Part shown: in pieces, positions 63,435 to 64,000 of the stretch
How the letters are laid out: every line of letters begins with the position of its first letter
Numbering within the stretch: the first letter of the stretch is position 1
NCBI GenBank assembly: GCA_015490295.1
Contig: WFYC01000034.1
Location: 1-64,000, forward strand
From: Hydrogenimonas sp.
Lineage (GTDB): Bacteria > Campylobacterota > Campylobacteria > Campylobacterales > Hydrogenimonadaceae
Direction: 5' to 3'
DNA length: 64,000 nt
Made by a program: the position numbers and the translations under genes
The notes under the pieces: generated by a model
What the model was told of the DNA's origin: nothing
Database searches by the model: none
What the model saw: only the letters and a program-made list of their open reading frames with translations

Positions 63435-64000
63435 ATGAAGATACTTACTGTAATAGATACGTTCGGCTTTTTTTTCAGAAGTTTCTACGCCCTTCCTCCT
63501 CTAAAAAACTCCGAAGGGTTCCCTACAGGTCTACTGACAGGATTTGCGAACCTGATCCACAACCTCGAAAAGGAGTACCCGACCGACTATCTGCTCTTTG
63601 CGCTCGATGCACCTGGACCCAGTTTCAGGCAGAAGATAGACCCCAACTACAAAGCGCAGCGCCCTGAAGCCCCGCCGGAGCTCAAGGCCCAGCTTCCGGT
63701 CGCGATAGAGTGGATAGAGAAGATGGGGCTTTCGAAACTGAGCCTCGAAAACTACGAAGCGGATGATGTCATAGCCTCCATGGTGAAGTGTGCCAAAGAG
63801 CAGGGCATAAAGGTGCGCATCGTAAGCCACGACAAGGACCTTTACCAGCTTATAGACGATAGAAACGTCGTTCTTTTCGACCCGATAAAAAAGATAGAGA
63901 TAGACGAAAAGGCGTGTGAAGATAAGTACGGTATCCATCCATGTCAGTTTACCGACTATCAGGCGCTCATCGGCGACAGCTCCGACAACGTTCCGGGAGT
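63435..64000 (+). CDS. polA: DNA polymerase I, N-terminal part (cut by window edge)
   Basis: 188 codons visible of a protein that is normally about 900 aa. The part shown is the 5' nuclease domain: ILTVIDTFGFFFRSFYALPPL, FALDAPGPSFRQ, the metal-binding acids of NYEADDVIASMV and VSHDKDLYQLIDD, and GDSSDNVPGV near the right edge. The polymerase domain is outside the window. A standalone 5' nuclease is less likely from context. Confidence 0.9.
   Translation, partial: MKILTVIDTFGFFFRSFYALPPLKNSEGFPTGLLTGFANLIHNLEKEYPTDYLLFALDAPGPSFRQKIDPNYKAQRPEAPPELKAQLPVAIEWIEKMGLSKLSLENYEADDVIASMVKCAKEQGIKVRIVSHDKDLYQLIDDRNVVLFDPIKKIEIDEKACEDKYGIHPCQFTDYQALIGDSSDNVPG

Overview
The window reads as a chromosomal segment of a free-living Campylobacterota (epsilonproteobacterial) bacterium. 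Lineage markers are the order parA-parB-atpF'-atpFHAGDC-tolQRAB-pal-cpoB, a short RecO-like protein divergent from gltBD, an ATP synthase operon without the a and c subunits, a CetB/CetA-like energy-taxis pair and frequent TTG/GTG starts. Coding density is high, mostly in tight operons with 1-60 bp overlaps. I see no rRNA, tRNA, CRISPR array or prophage. The species cannot be fixed from this sequence alone.

Layout. 1-3960 (minus): a CzcCBA-type metal efflux operon, its RND pump cut by the window edge, with a His-rich adaptor and a small Cys/His protein upstream. 4117-6594: a FIST-GGDEF-EAL cyclic-di-GMP protein. 6628-8061: an unrecognised lipoprotein. 8273-11917: an ApbE flavin transferase convergent with a four-gene operon (OprO/P-like porin, FMN-binding protein, two His-bearing membrane proteins) behind two Fur-box-like palindromes. 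11968-17677 (minus): a Cus-type copper/silver efflux operon with a Met-rich YtkA-like protein, divergent from a two-component system (17763-19593). 19535-20640: paired DUF4136 lipoproteins. 20697-20818: a MITE-like insertion with terminal inverted repeats and a 7-bp target duplication at the stop codon of a cupin gene. 21284-24237: an AT-richer DevABC-type exporter operon that appears to start with two tiny ORFs. 24807-28010: fmt, birA, parA, parB. 28143-33927: F1Fo ATP synthase. 33931-38479: Tol-Pal envelope system. 38560-43683: slyD-like, a degenerate NtrC-like gene, fabD, mtnN, ttcA-like, a NYN-domain gene and recO. 43786-53684: gltBD, an inositol-phosphatase-like gene, accD, thiE-like, rlmH, dksA and a membrane protein. 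53692-63430: dus, fliO/fliN/cheX (minus), a TauE-like permease, uvrA, the PAS/chemoreceptor pair, a small membrane protein and an HDOD gene. 63435-end: the 5' part of polA.

How genes work together. The most interesting block is 8273-11917: ApbE covalently attaches FMN to periplasmic FMN-binding proteins, and here its likely substrate, two membrane proteins with candidate heme-ligand histidines and a porin share an operon behind iron-repressor-like sites. I infer an iron-responsive extracytoplasmic electron-transfer module, possibly ferric reduction; this is unproven. Two metal-efflux operons and a cysteine-bearing sensor kinase suggest a metal-rich habitat such as a vent or sediment. The rest is core metabolism, energy conservation, envelope maintenance and taxis.

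All calls come from reading the sequence. No similarity search or structure prediction was run, so family names rest on recognised motifs, length and gene order.
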